A DNA stretch of 57,922 nt from Chrysochromulina parva (Eukaryota; Haptophyta; Prymnesiales; Chrysochromulinaceae): contig PJAB01000030.1 in the NCBI GenBank assembly GCA_002887195.1, positions 1-57,922 on the forward strand, written 5' to 3'. Of this stretch, positions 48,101-57,761 are shown piece by piece (the first letter of the stretch is position 1; each line of letters opens with the position of its first letter). The notes under the pieces were generated by a model. The model worked only from the letters and a program-made list of their open reading frames with translations. It was not told the DNA's origin and searched no databases. The position numbers and the translations under genes are program-made.

Positions 48101-51100
48101 TAGAGACGTGGAAGGACAAATGCACATCCCTCGAGCAGGAGCACGCAGCAGCCATCAAGAAGATGCAAGCAGAAGCTCGACTGAACAAAACGACGAGAAA
48201 ACCTGTGATGGTTTCGGTGGACGATGTCGAGGGAGCCCGTAACGCCGTACGCGCAGCTTGCTTCGAAGCGGAGGTGACCTCGATGGAGAAGGATCTCTCG
48301 GTGTTGACCTTCAAATGCAAGACGCTAACGGTTGAGAAAACCAGTGGCGTGAAAGAAGTTAAGCAACTCGCATCGGAGAAAGAAGCGCTGCTTCTTCTAC
48401 GCGAGAGCCTACGCGAGAGCATAAAGGACTACGCCGAGCGTGAGGCCAAGGCCCTCGAGATGAACGCCTCACTGACGAAGGAGGTTGAGGCTCTGCGTCA
48501 GCAACACAATGAATATCAAGAGGGAAGGGACAAGCGTGACCAAGAGCTTTTGATGAAAGAGACGGAGAACTCTAGTAAGGCTAGAAGAGCCCTTGCAAAG
48601 AAATTAGCTGATGCCGAAGAGGAGCTTGCAGAAGTCAAGCGCCTGAACGCAGAGCTGCTCGGGCAGGGCCCGGCAGCAGGGTGTCGGCAGGTTGAGGCAC
48701 CGGAGGGAGCGCTCGTCGCTAAGCTGGCATCTGAAGAACGCCTCACGCTCGCATTGAAGAAGGAGCGAGATGAGCTGAATGCCCAGGTGGACTCTCTTCA
48801 AGAAACACTCTCGGCTGCACGGATGGACGCACTTGCTGCTGCAGAGAAGACAAAGGTGAGGGACACCGAGAAGGCTGCACTGCTGTCTGAGATGGATGCG
48901 TTCAAGCTAGCATCGGAAGAGCGATTCGAAACAAAGCTGAAGGCGATGGCCATGCTGCGTGAAGCGTCCGAGGCACGATGCAAGCAGCTGGAGGCGGACT
49001 TGGCAGAGAAGACAACTCTTTTGAGGCGAGAGTCAGCAAGCCGACGTGCGAGGGCCATTGCCCAAGCGTTCACCAAGAACCTCGCAGCAGAGATGGAGAA
49101 GAAGAGGGAACTTGTCAAGCCAGGTGGCCCTTCGCCAGAGCTAGTGGCCATCATGGAGCTGAAGATGAAGTCTGCTGAGGAGACAGCAAAGCAAGGTCAG
49201 ACCGAGGGCCAGCTGGCAAAGCTGAAGTCAGACATTGAGAAATATCAGGCATCCGTCGTTGACCTTGAGAGGATTACCCAAGCGCAGCTTGAGCGTATCT
49301 CGAAACTGACGGACGAGAACAGCGCAAACGAGCAGCGTGCTGCCGAGTTGAAGCAGGCTCTCGCAAATATGACCGAAGCTTTAGAAAAGAACGGCCAGGT
49401 CGCTCAAAAAGCTATGAACGACCTGCAAGTGAGCACAAAAGCGCAAGTGCGAGCTGCCGCCGAACAGGCTCAAACTCGAGCTCAAGGTCTCTATGAGGAG
49501 TACCGAAAGCGCGCAGCCACTGCAGAGAACGCCCTGATCGAGCTCCAGAAGACGGCAGAAAGTAAGGTAGCCACCCTGGAGCGCGATCTTAAAAAGATGA
49601 AGGTGAGACTGGAGTCAGCCGAAGCGTCGACCACGTACGGTGGGAAGCGAGCCACCATCGTCTCCGGCCCCGTTCTGCCCAAAGAATACGAGGGCCTCCG
49701 CGGTGCATTGCAGCAGCTTGAGGAGGCAGCAATCAACTTGATGGATACGCATCAAGCACAAGGCCTCTCGGCCTTGCTGAGTCAAGCAAGTAGCGGGTTG
49801 AACGCTGATACCAGCAACGAAGAACTCGTGGAGACAGACGCACGTCGAGTGGCAGAATTGGCGGAGGCCCTTGGTACGCTTTTGCTGCCGTCCAGCACAG
49901 AGACAGAACAGCTGGCGAGGGCCCGATGGCTCCGCCGGGAGGCAAGTCGTGGCTCGACGCCGTCTTCCAAAGGTCGACAGGAGCAAGGGAGCCGAGTCTC
50001 GACTCCAGGACGCGAGTCGAAGATACGCGAATTTTCGCTGAATGATGTTGCGCCGCTTCCATCGCAACACCGCGACAAGACGCCGCCGCGTCAGTCAACG
50101 GACAGCCTCGCCAGTCGGCACATCAGCCCCAGCTCGACGCCGTCGCGTGGCACTCGTGTATCGACGCCTTTGCTTCAGCAGAGGCACGATCCATCGCATG
50201 CTGCACCCGAGCATGTAATCACGAGCAAGAATCCGGAAGCCGGCGCTCCGACCCCTGCACGACTGTCTCCAGTCAGGAGCGAGCCGGAGAGCAGCTCTCC
50301 GGCGAGCCGCAGAGGCGCAGAGCCGGAGCAGACGACACGGTCGCCCGCTATGGTGCCGGTCTCTGCGGCGCTGGAGAACGCAGGGGCACCAGCCGCCGGT
50401 GTAGCTGCGGTGGAAGGCCGCTCTAGTGCGCGCAGCCAATTCGACAAACACCGTCAATCGCATGATCATCAATCAGCCCCAGGACTGACGTTTGCTGACG
50501 GTGTCTCACCGTGGGGCAGTGGAGAACAGCTCGGCGTGCGAGGCAGCCGTGGAGAAGAAGGTGAGCGGCTGCCACGGCTGCGCGACGAGGATCGTCGACC
50601 TGCAACGACATCTGGTCCTATGGACTCAGTCTACGCTGTGCGTCCGTCGCTATCAAGAGGCACGGTGTACCATCCTCACTACTCCTCGTCGGTTGTACCG
50701 CTCAGCCGTCATCGCGAAACGCGCTCGAAGGGTTTCCTCACGCCAGTGCATCGAACGCAGTCGGTGCCTTATCTCGGGCAAGGCCAGCAACGGTCTGGCC
50801 GTCTGATGGATTTGCGACCACAGAACGACGACAAAAATGAGGTGGTGCGTGCGTCGCCGACGCGAAACGTGCGCGATAAATGGCTCGCGCATGGCATCGC
50901 TGATACTGAGCCTGATATGGATTCGTGCACCGTTGCGCCTCCCCCTGGGGCTCGGCCGATCAGTCAGCCGCCGATGTCACGTGCGGCGAGGAGCACAATC
51001 AGCCCCCAAAGGTCGCCAAGGATCTCGGGCTCGTTCTGGGCTGAAGAAATTCCAGCGCTCTCCCTTACTGCTGCGATTCCAGCGATGACTCTGCAGTCGC

Positions 51101-51810
51101 TATCGGAAGAGGCGCAGTCGCTTGCTGTGCGGGCTCTGTATACTCGCGCCGCGGCAGATTTAGACGAACTTGCTTTGAAGCTGTCCGAGCTTAAAGGAGT
51201 TCTCGATGAGGAAACGGAGCCATTACTCTGCGCAGCAATCAAGCAGGCAGGTCTTCAGACGAACCAGACCGAGCAGGGACCCGTTGCCTTGCTGTCGGCG
51301 CCCAGTACGCTCGATATCGTTGAGCTGCTATCCGCGTTGAGCACTCAAGTGACTTTCGGCGTCTCCCAGCAGCTTCCGACGTCCGCTGAAGGATCAGGAG
51401 AATCGGCTAAGAATTCAGGGCCAGGCGCTATCGGCTCGCGCTTCCGTCGTGAAATCGCGCTGTTGCGACGGACGATGGACGTACGAGAGAAAGAGCAGCC
51501 GGACGCTCCAATCACCCCACGCCTTGCTGAGATGGCTCAGGCACTTATTCGGCGTGAGGAGCTCACTCAGCGAAAGAAGGAGGTGCTCCGTATGCAACGG
51601 GCTCGAAGTCAGGCTGATCTTACGCGTGTGCGTGGAGAGCCCAAGTCTCACAAGGGCCCAAAGGACCAAATCTACCAAGCGGTGAAGCGCATGGAAGAGG
51701 AGGACATGGCGCAGTCTCAGTCCTGGGAATACAGACGCCTGTGCATCAAGCAGCAGCAGAGCGAGTTGCTTCAATTGACCTCACCGTTGATCCGCATCTC
51801 ACGCCCGTGA
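45121..51810 (+). CDS. Giant coiled-coil protein (2229 residues), single exon
   Basis: ATG 45121, no introns. Most of residues 190-620 and 840-1500 is heptad-rich coiled coil (for example KEKQKATAMEEELVKKAQKL, AENAESRATDAESRANDAEK). A Pro-rich stretch near residues 66-85, a disordered middle with GSRPYTPGD, PSRPYTPGQ and ASRPFTPGD repeats, and a Ser/Thr/Pro-rich region with RGSTPSS, RVSTPGRE and RGTRVSTP motifs separate the helical parts. A lone CPIC dyad occurs in the second coiled coil. The C-terminal 350 residues include a globular-looking part (ALYTRAAADLDELALKLSEL) and more helix. The organisation suggests a centrosomal, basal-body or cytoskeletal scaffold, but no specific family is recognised. 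The repeated S-R-P-[YF]-T-P-G motif is a candidate docking or phosphorylation site. Confidence 0.82.
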   Translation: MRAVSPRRIDPPSLGSFDYFTSPPPAIASRNLLMEYASPEEKRQSRGSNRKPKRPEPQLFHTVRKSPPPPPPPKQQPPLPPPSEPEPEAVAGPSEHELIMERIGGIIQPWEEPGGMPGDVWFDVDKLKSHVGDMLSKTQQLATKRNVALESVNEAISSALSDEEADEEEPSVDPELAKRIETTVAESASEDLVEPAAKHKTRSTDRIREVRTEEKKLYGKINKRMGQLGREVEEKESEIQKEKQKATAMEEELVKKAQKLNETAARLGTAEEAKKTANEKIKELETEVRELKKELAKPPPVPPMTKEEADKLRADVSAFRRAKDKAEEDLILRNEELQASAQEIALLNERIAKMNAEKKAQSRDAEIAMERLRAEHKLDVDKYELERGALKKNLQVAEKLALDTQLALESVEEDAYRARQTATAELYEAEMRIDNLTERLRKSQDALEKAKSSLEEAVPREEVDNMRADLEGLVKEAQNKADAAKLELDVARKELADLQLRLSKAEKRAENAESRATDAESRANDAEKRAAAAEELIRPALERAARAESLVAGAQAERDAALAAAEESKAAEARAREAEKQANKFMDQASASEKEAQRRENDAQRAIAAARDAEERANSRSASPMLAVQEPGSPKPTSQRGSPLARRNSGDLAPNSGDSSGAANHEERVPVPSGEATDPAPGGEATDANPSELKGFKDTSGAASRSGSRPSTRGEPGGNGAGGAPSLAGSRPYTPGDALQPDNAAAAAPAAFAILDEVCLTSRGLELTDHQLLTNAADLALKRAAETQTSTLPSRPYTPGQYAATQTSKAASTAASRPFTPGDTNSTAAMSSALASLEARLEDMRANYENEMQALRDKAALEIKEMRDRSSLEMRELREKATNELHQMSATMEKEKRELTDKFENFSCPICENIELHAAAGGAVDDDPDSLHSHGAARAREERVKEIARKRAENDQAKIKELQKRRDELSQDLLEARAKLRSTKEGNDMITSELETWKDKCTSLEQEHAAAIKKMQAEARLNKTTRKPVMVSVDDVEGARNAVRAACFEAEVTSMEKDLSVLTFKCKTLTVEKTSGVKEVKQLASEKEALLLLRESLRESIKDYAEREAKALEMNASLTKEVEALRQQHNEYQEGRDKRDQELLMKETENSSKARRALAKKLADAEEELAEVKRLNAELLGQGPAAGCRQVEAPEGALVAKLASEERLTLALKKERDELNAQVDSLQETLSAARMDALAAAEKTKVRDTEKAALLSEMDAFKLASEERFETKLKAMAMLREASEARCKQLEADLAEKTTLLRRESASRRARAIAQAFTKNLAAEMEKKRELVKPGGPSPELVAIMELKMKSAEETAKQGQTEGQLAKLKSDIEKYQASVVDLERITQAQLERISKLTDENSANEQRAAELKQALANMTEALEKNGQVAQKAMNDLQVSTKAQVRAAAEQAQTRAQGLYEEYRKRAATAENALIELQKTAESKVATLERDLKKMKVRLESAEASTTYGGKRATIVSGPVLPKEYEGLRGALQQLEEAAINLMDTHQAQGLSALLSQASSGLNADTSNEELVETDARRVAELAEALGTLLLPSSTETEQLARARWLRREASRGSTPSSKGRQEQGSRVSTPGRESKIREFSLNDVAPLPSQHRDKTPPRQSTDSLASRHISPSSTPSRGTRVSTPLLQQRHDPSHAAPEHVITSKNPEAGAPTPARLSPVRSEPESSSPASRRGAEPEQTTRSPAMVPVSAALENAGAPAAGVAAVEGRSSARSQFDKHRQSHDHQSAPGLTFADGVSPWGSGEQLGVRGSRGEEGERLPRLRDEDRRPATTSGPMDSVYAVRPSLSRGTVYHPHYSSSVVPLSRHRETRSKGFLTPVHRTQSVPYLGQGQQRSGRLMDLRPQNDDKNEVVRASPTRNVRDKWLAHGIADTEPDMDSCTVAPPPGARPISQPPMSRAARSTISPQRSPRISGSFWAEEIPALSLTAAIPAMTLQSLSEEAQSLAVRALYTRAAADLDELALKLSELKGVLDEETEPLLCAAIKQAGLQTNQTEQGPVALLSAPSTLDIVELLSALSTQVTFGVSQQLPTSAEGSGESAKNSGPGAIGSRFRREIALLRRTMDVREKEQPDAPITPRLAEMAQALIRREELTQRKKEVLRMQRARSQADLTRVRGEPKSHKGPKDQIYQAVKRMEEEDMAQSQSWEYRRLCIKQQQSELLQLTSPLIRISRP

Positions 51811-52626
51811 TCGATGAGGCTCTCTGCCCACAGCCGCGGCTGGCGCTCCTCGAGCGGCCTACTTCAGGACAGCCCCAATTGTTTATGCCCTTATCATCAG
51901 CGCGTCTTCTGGTACTCAGAGTGAGCGGGTGTTGCATCTCCATCTGGCATGGATCGTCTTGCGGTCTTGGGCCACGTGTCGTCGCCGTACAAACGGGTAC
52001 TATAGCTCTAGGACAAAACGTTTTGTACATTGTACTCGTACTCTCGAGGAACCTTTCAATGCCGTGCATGCCCTAACAATGACCATCGCCGCGAATTACA
52101 GTCGTTATCGGAAGTGTTCTCGTCACGGAAAGAGTGACTACTTGAGTAGTACGTGAGTAACATAAGACGTCGCACACGGAGTGCGCAGAGAGCCGCAACA
52201 GGCCCGAGCAGCCCCCGAGCCCCGACTCACCGGACTCACGCCTGAGGAAAGAAAGCGCGCTTGCGGGAAGCGATCGCTATGCCTCAGGGGAAGCGAGCGC
52301 GCGCCCGATTAGGAAATCGGGGCGCTGTGCCACGCTCCGGGGGCCACAAGGGGCCAGGACCACACACAGGGGGCACGCACTAACACATGACGGTAGGGAC
52401 CGTCTGGCGGGCATGAGCCCGATCACGGCCGAGTAGGCCGCAATTGTTTCATGAATTACAGGGCTGACTCAGATATTTCCTTCGGACGGCTCAACTTTAG
52501 AACTGAACATTCAAAACATGTACCGGTAAAAGGTCAGGGACAAACATGTACCGGTATCGCCCGGCGCCCGAGGGCCGAGTCGGTCGCCGCCGCGCGCCGC
52601 GCGCGCCGCGTGCGTGCGTGCGGACG
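51811..52626. other. Intergenic region with a 15-bp direct repeat
   Basis: Upstream of the GT25-like gene. AAACATGTACCGGTA occurs at 52514-52528 and again at 52542-52556; the second copy contains an ATG in frame with the downstream gene. Otherwise GC-rich with no recognised gene or RNA. Confidence 0.5.
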
Positions 52627-53427
52627 ATGAGATGGTTGCTACTGATGCTCGCGCCTCGCTCCTCTGCCGGCGATTCAAATTTTATGGAGATGGCCAGCGG
52701 AGACGACCCATTGGCCACAGACGTTCCCAGTAATCGCGATCTGCCTTGGGCTCCTGCTGGGATTCCTGGACGCCTCGATGACAATCTGCATGGCATGAAT
52801 GAGCATGTGCGTGATGCTCGCCTGAACATTACGGCGCTCGTGATTGCAGCATCCGTTCAACGATTTGAACGAGCAGCCAGCGAAATTAGAAAGTCGGACA
52901 TTCGGTCAACCGTTTGGATACCTGCTGTCTTCCTCAATGAGACCAATTACACGTTGTGTGGAGGCGGTGGAAATGGGCTGCGTCATGCAATGAGGAACGC
53001 GTGGACTTTGATCGCGAGCACAGGTGTTGCCATGGCCGTCTTTGAAGATGATGTTGCATACGCGGGTAGTGGGCACAACGAATCAGTGTCAAACTTCGTC
53101 GTGACGTCGTGCTTGGAGTCCAATCAACGATGTGACCTAGCGTACTTAGGAGAGTGGAACAATTTCTTTACCACGCACGCCATCTTTATCTTACCTCATA
53201 CTGCTCAATGGCTCCTCGATCTGACCGATAGTTGCTATCCGTTTGGCGTGCAGATTGACCAAGGGATGCATTCAAGATGCGTGCACAGACCAGGAAAGCC
53301 GCGGTGGAATTGTATTCATCCTCCACCTTTCAGGATCCCAGGCACCTTTGGCCAGGGCTTCTTTGTGCAGGACAGACGAAATGTTCCGTCGAGCTTGCAC
53401 AGTGCCGGCAATCGGCCGATTGCTTGA
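52627..53427 (+). CDS. GT25-like glycosyltransferase
   Basis: 266 residues from ATG 52627, chosen because it starts a signal-peptide-like MRWLLLMLAPRSSAGDS; an in-frame ATG at 52546 would add an Arg/Pro-rich lead. Features of the GT25 (procollagen/LPS galactosyltransferase) fold: LRHAMRNAWTLIASTGVAMA, then the acidic motif VFEDDVAY, TTHAIFILPHTAQWLLDLTD and VQIDQGMHSRC. The ending GTFGQGFFVQDRRNVPSSL fits the family's C-terminal part. Short for the family but with the catalytic core present. It probably adds hexose to a secreted protein or glycan in the ER or Golgi. Confidence 0.68.
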   Translation: MRWLLLMLAPRSSAGDSNFMEMASGDDPLATDVPSNRDLPWAPAGIPGRLDDNLHGMNEHVRDARLNITALVIAASVQRFERAASEIRKSDIRSTVWIPAVFLNETNYTLCGGGGNGLRHAMRNAWTLIASTGVAMAVFEDDVAYAGSGHNESVSNFVVTSCLESNQRCDLAYLGEWNNFFTTHAIFILPHTAQWLLDLTDSCYPFGVQIDQGMHSRCVHRPGKPRWNCIHPPPFRIPGTFGQGFFVQDRRNVPSSLHSAGNRPIA

Positions 53428-53836
53428 CGTGTACGGGCCCGCTTGCGATGATCACCACTATCGAGCGTCCGTACTATACGCATGACTATACGATTCGAAT
53501 CGCGATGGATCCGATCGGATGAGAAAGTAGATACTTTGACTTTTTGAGAATCCATAACTACACGTACCCCAAGTGGAGTATGTCCGATGTCGCGCGCGCT
53601 CGCACAGATCGGATCGGATCTCCGCAGAGGATCTCAAGCCACATCTCAATCTCGTCACTGATCAGTCATGAGCACCTCGGAAGGGCCTCACACCCTCGGC
53701 GTGCGACGGATTGGTCATCTCTGTAGATGCCGAGTTACTCTCAGGAGCCATGGCTGCCGAGTTGCGCTGAGACCGTGATGACACACAGCGCGTGCCGCAG
53801 TCACCACAACGTGTAGTTTGGGGCGCGGCCACGTCT
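53428..53836. other. Convergent intergenic region
   Basis: Between the GT25-like (+) and esterase (-) genes. Several GATCGGATCC/GATCGGATC-type words near 53505-53620. Nothing else seen. Confidence 0.5.
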
Positions 53837-55285
53837 TCACTTTCTATCACCCTTCTTATCAGACGACTTGGCCGCAGCAACGGCCGCCTCGTTCATCTCC
53901 ATGTCAAAGCCACCACCAATGTCGCTGTCGTCCATGGCCGCCTCCGCTCTCGCTTTGGACCATTTGTTGGACTTGTTGCCCTTGGCAGCTCGGCGTCTGA
54001 CGAGCATGAAGAGCGCTCCCAGCGCCAAGAGACCCAGAAGGACGACGGCCAGATAGAGACTGCCTCGGGTCGACAAAAAGGAGGGTGGCAAGGGTGGACG
54101 TGATGAAGGGTACGGCGGCGGTGGTGGACGCGGACGGCACTGAGGGAACAACGGCTGTGCATCGGCCACCGAGTTGCCAACCACGCCTTGGCTTGCATCG
54201 GATACATTCCGCGTGACGTGCTCGAAGAACCGCCACGTCACCGCGGCTGCCCATGCCGGCCAATCGTGCGCAAAGTTGCCCGTGCATAGCACCAGCTCGA
54301 CGTCGTCGGCACACGATGCCCGCAGACGGCATCGGCCGTCGTTGAAGTCGTCTGTCGCATTTCGACGAGCGAGGCGAATGCCGTCAAGCCACGGAAGTGC
54401 GGAGCGCGGGCTCTCGGAGATCGGCTGGGGATGTGCGTACGCCTCATACAAGCTGTACCACGTGCTTGTCCCGTTCTGGCATCCACCGAGCGTGGAGGTG
54501 GTCACGGCAGCAAGGGCATCGTCGGCGGACGTGTATCGATAGGCGCCATCTGTTGCGGGCGAGCCGTCAAATGGAATGACGTGATCGTTGCCTGCGTGGA
54601 TATGGATGAGGTTGAATGGCCGTGGCGGCGTGCACATATAGCCAACGTGGGGCACGCCGCAGTTCGTCGCGAAGGCGGCGAAGAGCCCCGGCGGCCCATG
54701 CAGCGCCACTTCCCAGGTCATCATGCCACCGTTAGAGCACCCGGCTAGGAAGATGCGTTGTCGGTCGATGCCTAAGTCAGAGGCCAGCAGAAACTGCGCC
54801 AACTGTGTGATGAACCCGACGTCATCGGTGCATGAGCACCACGCGCACGGTGAACACGCGCCGTGACACGTTTCGCGGAAGCACGTTGTACTTCGTGATG
54901 TTGCATCACACAGGTCTTCCCCCCCACTCGAGCATCCTCCAGCATTCCAAGAGCTCGTGCCTGCGGCAGGGCTGACCTGGTTGCGTCCGATCACTCCTTG
55001 CGGCCAAGCCACATGGAAGCACGCGGCCTCTGCTTCGTCCGTCCAGCGATCAGCACCAGCACGCCAGGCATAAGGTGAGGCCACTTGTGCGCCTGCGTAC
55101 TCGCCTGCCCTGTCGCCCCAGCCATGCAGCATGATCACAAGCGGCCGAAGGCCGTCGGTAGTCGTCCGGCAGCATGGCGTGTGCAGCCAGTATTCGCGAG
55201 ATAGCAACGTATGTTGCGTGGTCCGACAGGGATTGGAGAGGTTGCCGACATGATCTACCATGTGTGGTTTTCCCTGCTTTCTCAT
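53837..55285 (-). CDS. PHB-depolymerase/feruloyl-esterase-like hydrolase (CE1 type) with C-terminal membrane anchor
   Basis: 482 residues from the first in-frame ATG (55285). The hydrolase resembles the LpqC/esterase-PHB family: PLVIMLHGWGDRAGEYA oxyanion region, FHVAWPQGVIG, then DDVGFITQLAQFLLASDLGI and RIFLAGCSNGGMMTWEVAL, with the nucleophile Ser in GCSNGG. The acid is probably in HIHAGNDHVIPFDG and the His in GNFAHDWPAW. A Cys-rich loop (CFRETCHGACSPCAWCSC) suggests a secreted, disulfide-bonded domain. Near the C-terminus a Pro-rich stalk leads to one transmembrane span (LYLAVVLLGLLALGALFMLV) and a basic cytosolic tail, so this is likely a type I surface enzyme. The expected signal peptide is not visible and may be on an unseen 5' exon. 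Esterified surface polysaccharide is a plausible substrate. Confidence 0.75.
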   Translation of the reverse strand: MRKQGKPHMVDHVGNLSNPCRTTQHTLLSREYWLHTPCCRTTTDGLRPLVIMLHGWGDRAGEYAGAQVASPYAWRAGADRWTDEAEAACFHVAWPQGVIGRNQVSPAAGTSSWNAGGCSSGGEDLCDATSRSTTCFRETCHGACSPCAWCSCTDDVGFITQLAQFLLASDLGIDRQRIFLAGCSNGGMMTWEVALHGPPGLFAAFATNCGVPHVGYMCTPPRPFNLIHIHAGNDHVIPFDGSPATDGAYRYTSADDALAAVTTSTLGGCQNGTSTWYSLYEAYAHPQPISESPRSALPWLDGIRLARRNATDDFNDGRCRLRASCADDVELVLCTGNFAHDWPAWAAAVTWRFFEHVTRNVSDASQGVVGNSVADAQPLFPQCRPRPPPPPYPSSRPPLPPSFLSTRGSLYLAVVLLGLLALGALFMLVRRRAAKGNKSNKWSKARAEAAMDDSDIGGGFDMEMNEAAVAAAKSSDKKGDRK

Positions 55286-55870
55286 CGTGAACAGCGTGAA
55301 TGACCCGGGTTCACACCCCTCCAATCGCGTGTGAACGTGAGGGGGGGGGAATGCTGTTCTTGCTGTAACTTGATCTCTCTACGGCGGCGTCCGTGGATGC
55401 TGGATTTCAAACCCACACCTCGTGTACGGTCGTCTGCACAAGGGCGTCTGCAACGGTCGTCTGTGTGTGTGTGTGCTATAAACCCATAATCAACATGACT
55501 CATGAGTCGACCTACTTTTACATGTGAATGAACATGTAGTCGACCTGCTTTTACATGCATAATTATGGCACACCACACACACACAGGTCGACCTGCTTAT
55601 ACATGTAAGCTACGACAATCCCTCGCTCCCTCGCTCTCAGTCGTCACGGCCAGCTGAACCAGAAAAACACCCGGACGGGAGAGGAGCGCGTGCATGTTCA
55701 GTGTTGTCCTCCGGGTGCGGGGTGGGATGTTGTTTCCATGTAAGATGTAACTAGAGTACTAGTACAAGACTACCAAACGAGTACTGAGTCAGAGTCGTTA
55801 CTTTGGAGTCGAGAGACGCATAAGCCGAGAGCCACTGGCAAAAGAGAGAAAAAAGAGAGCGTGAGTAGAT
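55286..55870. promoter_or_regulatory. Upstream region of the esterase gene with three copies of a 19-mer
   Basis: GTCGACCT[AG]CTT[TA]TACATG occurs at 55506-55524, 55539-55557 and 55587-55605, differing at single positions, about 220-320 bp upstream of the esterase start. A GTCTGC/TGTGTG run precedes them (55430-55475). This looks like a repeated binding site or a small tandem array; no gene is seen. Confidence 0.6.
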
Positions 55871-57761
55871 TCACCAGGGCTTGCCCGGTCGGCTTCCCAG
55901 CTCTCCCGCCGTGCACAGCCCGAAACGGCGCATGCCCCAATCGAGCCGACAAAAGTACTTTCCGTGCTCGAGGCCAAGCTCGAGCTGCCCCCTGACGTCC
56001 TCGAGGTCGATACCGAGGCCGAGTGTGCCATTTGTCCGCGGGCGGGGCCGCGCGGGCCCGCGGTTAGGCCTTCGGGGCAATGAGTACGGCGACGAGGCCT
56101 CGGTGTCGATGAGCAGCGGCAAGCCCGAGCGCCATGCCGAGCGCTCGCCGCCGCCGCCGCCGCGCTGCGCCCCACGTAGGCCGTGTAGCGTGAAGAGTAG
56201 CGTGCCAATATTCGATGCAGACGAGGCCATCACCTGTGGGGAGAGGGGAAAGCGCCGTGATGAGCACTTGCATGCAGAGGGACCATGTGCCCATATTCGA
56301 CGCAGACGAGGCCATCACCAACGGCGTGTTCGCGAGGCTCCAAATGGCCGCCCACAACAGCGCGCCCAGGTCGACCTCGGAGGTGGCCAGCGTGCCTGAT
56401 GAGGGATGCAATCAAAGGTTCATCATTAAGGTAATCAGATTATCAGATTATCATCAGATGCAATCAGATGTGACGCGCACTCAGACGTCTCGTGCAATCA
56501 GTGTGCAATCCCACAGCGTACCTGAGAAGAGCGCCGCCACGTGGGCCGCAGCAGAGCTTGCCACGTGGCCCGCAGCAGAGCTCTCGCTCAACCTCAGGAT
56601 GCGCGGCACCGCGCGCGAGGTGCCCGATACGGCGCCAGGTGTGCCCGATGCGGCGTTCGGTGCGCGGCTCAGAAGGACGAGCGGGCGGCAGGCCGGTAGG
56701 GCAGGCATTCCTCCGGTCGCCGGCAGGCCGCACGGCGGCCATCGCTCGAGCGCACGAACGACGGCCAACGCCACATCCTCGGTGTGAATGAGGTAGCCGG
56801 GATGGGTCGAGTTGCCGGTGGAGCGACGCGTCGTGATGAGCGTCGGCACCTCCGACGGCATCTCCGACGAGCTCGCAACAATCTCGTTTCGGTCGAGATT
56901 TGGGACGACCGGCGCCGCGCGCCGAGAAGGACTGATACCGGTCACCACGCGGTGGCGTCCGCTCCTGTTCGTCGCTGCCGTCATCGCCGGCAGCTCGAGT
57001 GCCGTGACTCGAAGGTGAGGCAGCAGGGCGGCGAGGTCGTGCGCCAGTTGTGGGTCGTCCGAGAGGAGCAGCACACTCTCCAGCCGATGGCGCCACGCCT
57101 GGCGCGCCACTTGGCGAGCGATCGAGGAGGCAGGCGGCAGACTGATCGCCTCGTGGCCATGCGCGCTCAGCTTGTCGCCACGCCGAACGTGCAGACCGAG
57201 CCCGGCGCGTGTCTCGGCGCCGAGCGCCTGTGCGAGCGCCGCACACCGCTGTGCGAGCCACTCGTTCGGTGTGAACAGTAGCTGAGCCGCCTCAGTCGCG
57301 ATCAGGTACGGATGCACAAGCCTGAGCTGGGACGCGGCCGCAGCCTGCATGGCAGCAGTACTTGAGGTCCACGGCGCGTTCGGGCCCTCGTCTACGTTAC
57401 GACTGCTGCTCTTACAGAGACTCTCGATTGGCACAAACAGGCAAGCGGCGCCGGTGCTCCCTTGCCCGTGGACGCGGCAGCGCTTCGAGTCAACAAAGCG
57501 CTGCGGGCTCACCCGATCCTGAGTGAAGGGCACAAAGTGCATGCGACTTGCGCTCGTGGCGGTGCCATTGAGCAAGTTGGCCACCATCACAGTGAGCATC
57601 GTGTTGGCTTGCGAGCCGAACGCACCTTTGGCCCACGAGACGCGGTTGGCGGACACCCGGCAACCCAGACCCGCACAGCACGTCACGTCACGGACCAATC
57701 GGCGGACATGCGCTCGAGCGCTTGGGTCGAGAGCCGTCGGCGACGGTGGCGTGCTTTCCAT
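55871..57761 (-). CDS. Fucosyltransferase-like protein (GT23-type HxRRGDK), three exons
   Basis: Exons 57761-56522, 56395-56319 and 56233-55871; introns 56521-56396 (126 bp, phase 1) and 56318-56234 (85 bp, phase 0), both GT-AG. Motifs: FGSQANTMLTVMVANLLNGT near the N-terminus (substrate-loop region of fucosyltransferases), the nucleotide-binding GLGLHVRRGDKLSAHGHEAI, VLLLSDDPQLAHDLAALLP, and across the introns EVDLGALLWAAIWSLANTPL joined to VMASSASNIGTLLFTLHGL, which matches the family's SSN acceptor-site region. Such enzymes use GDP-fucose in the Golgi. The start at 57761 is the first in-frame ATG; no membrane anchor is seen, so a 5' exon outside the window is likely. Intron 2 is flanked by a near-exact direct repeat (see findings). 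A guanine run (GGGG blocks) lies at about 57806-57837 just upstream. Confidence 0.75.
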
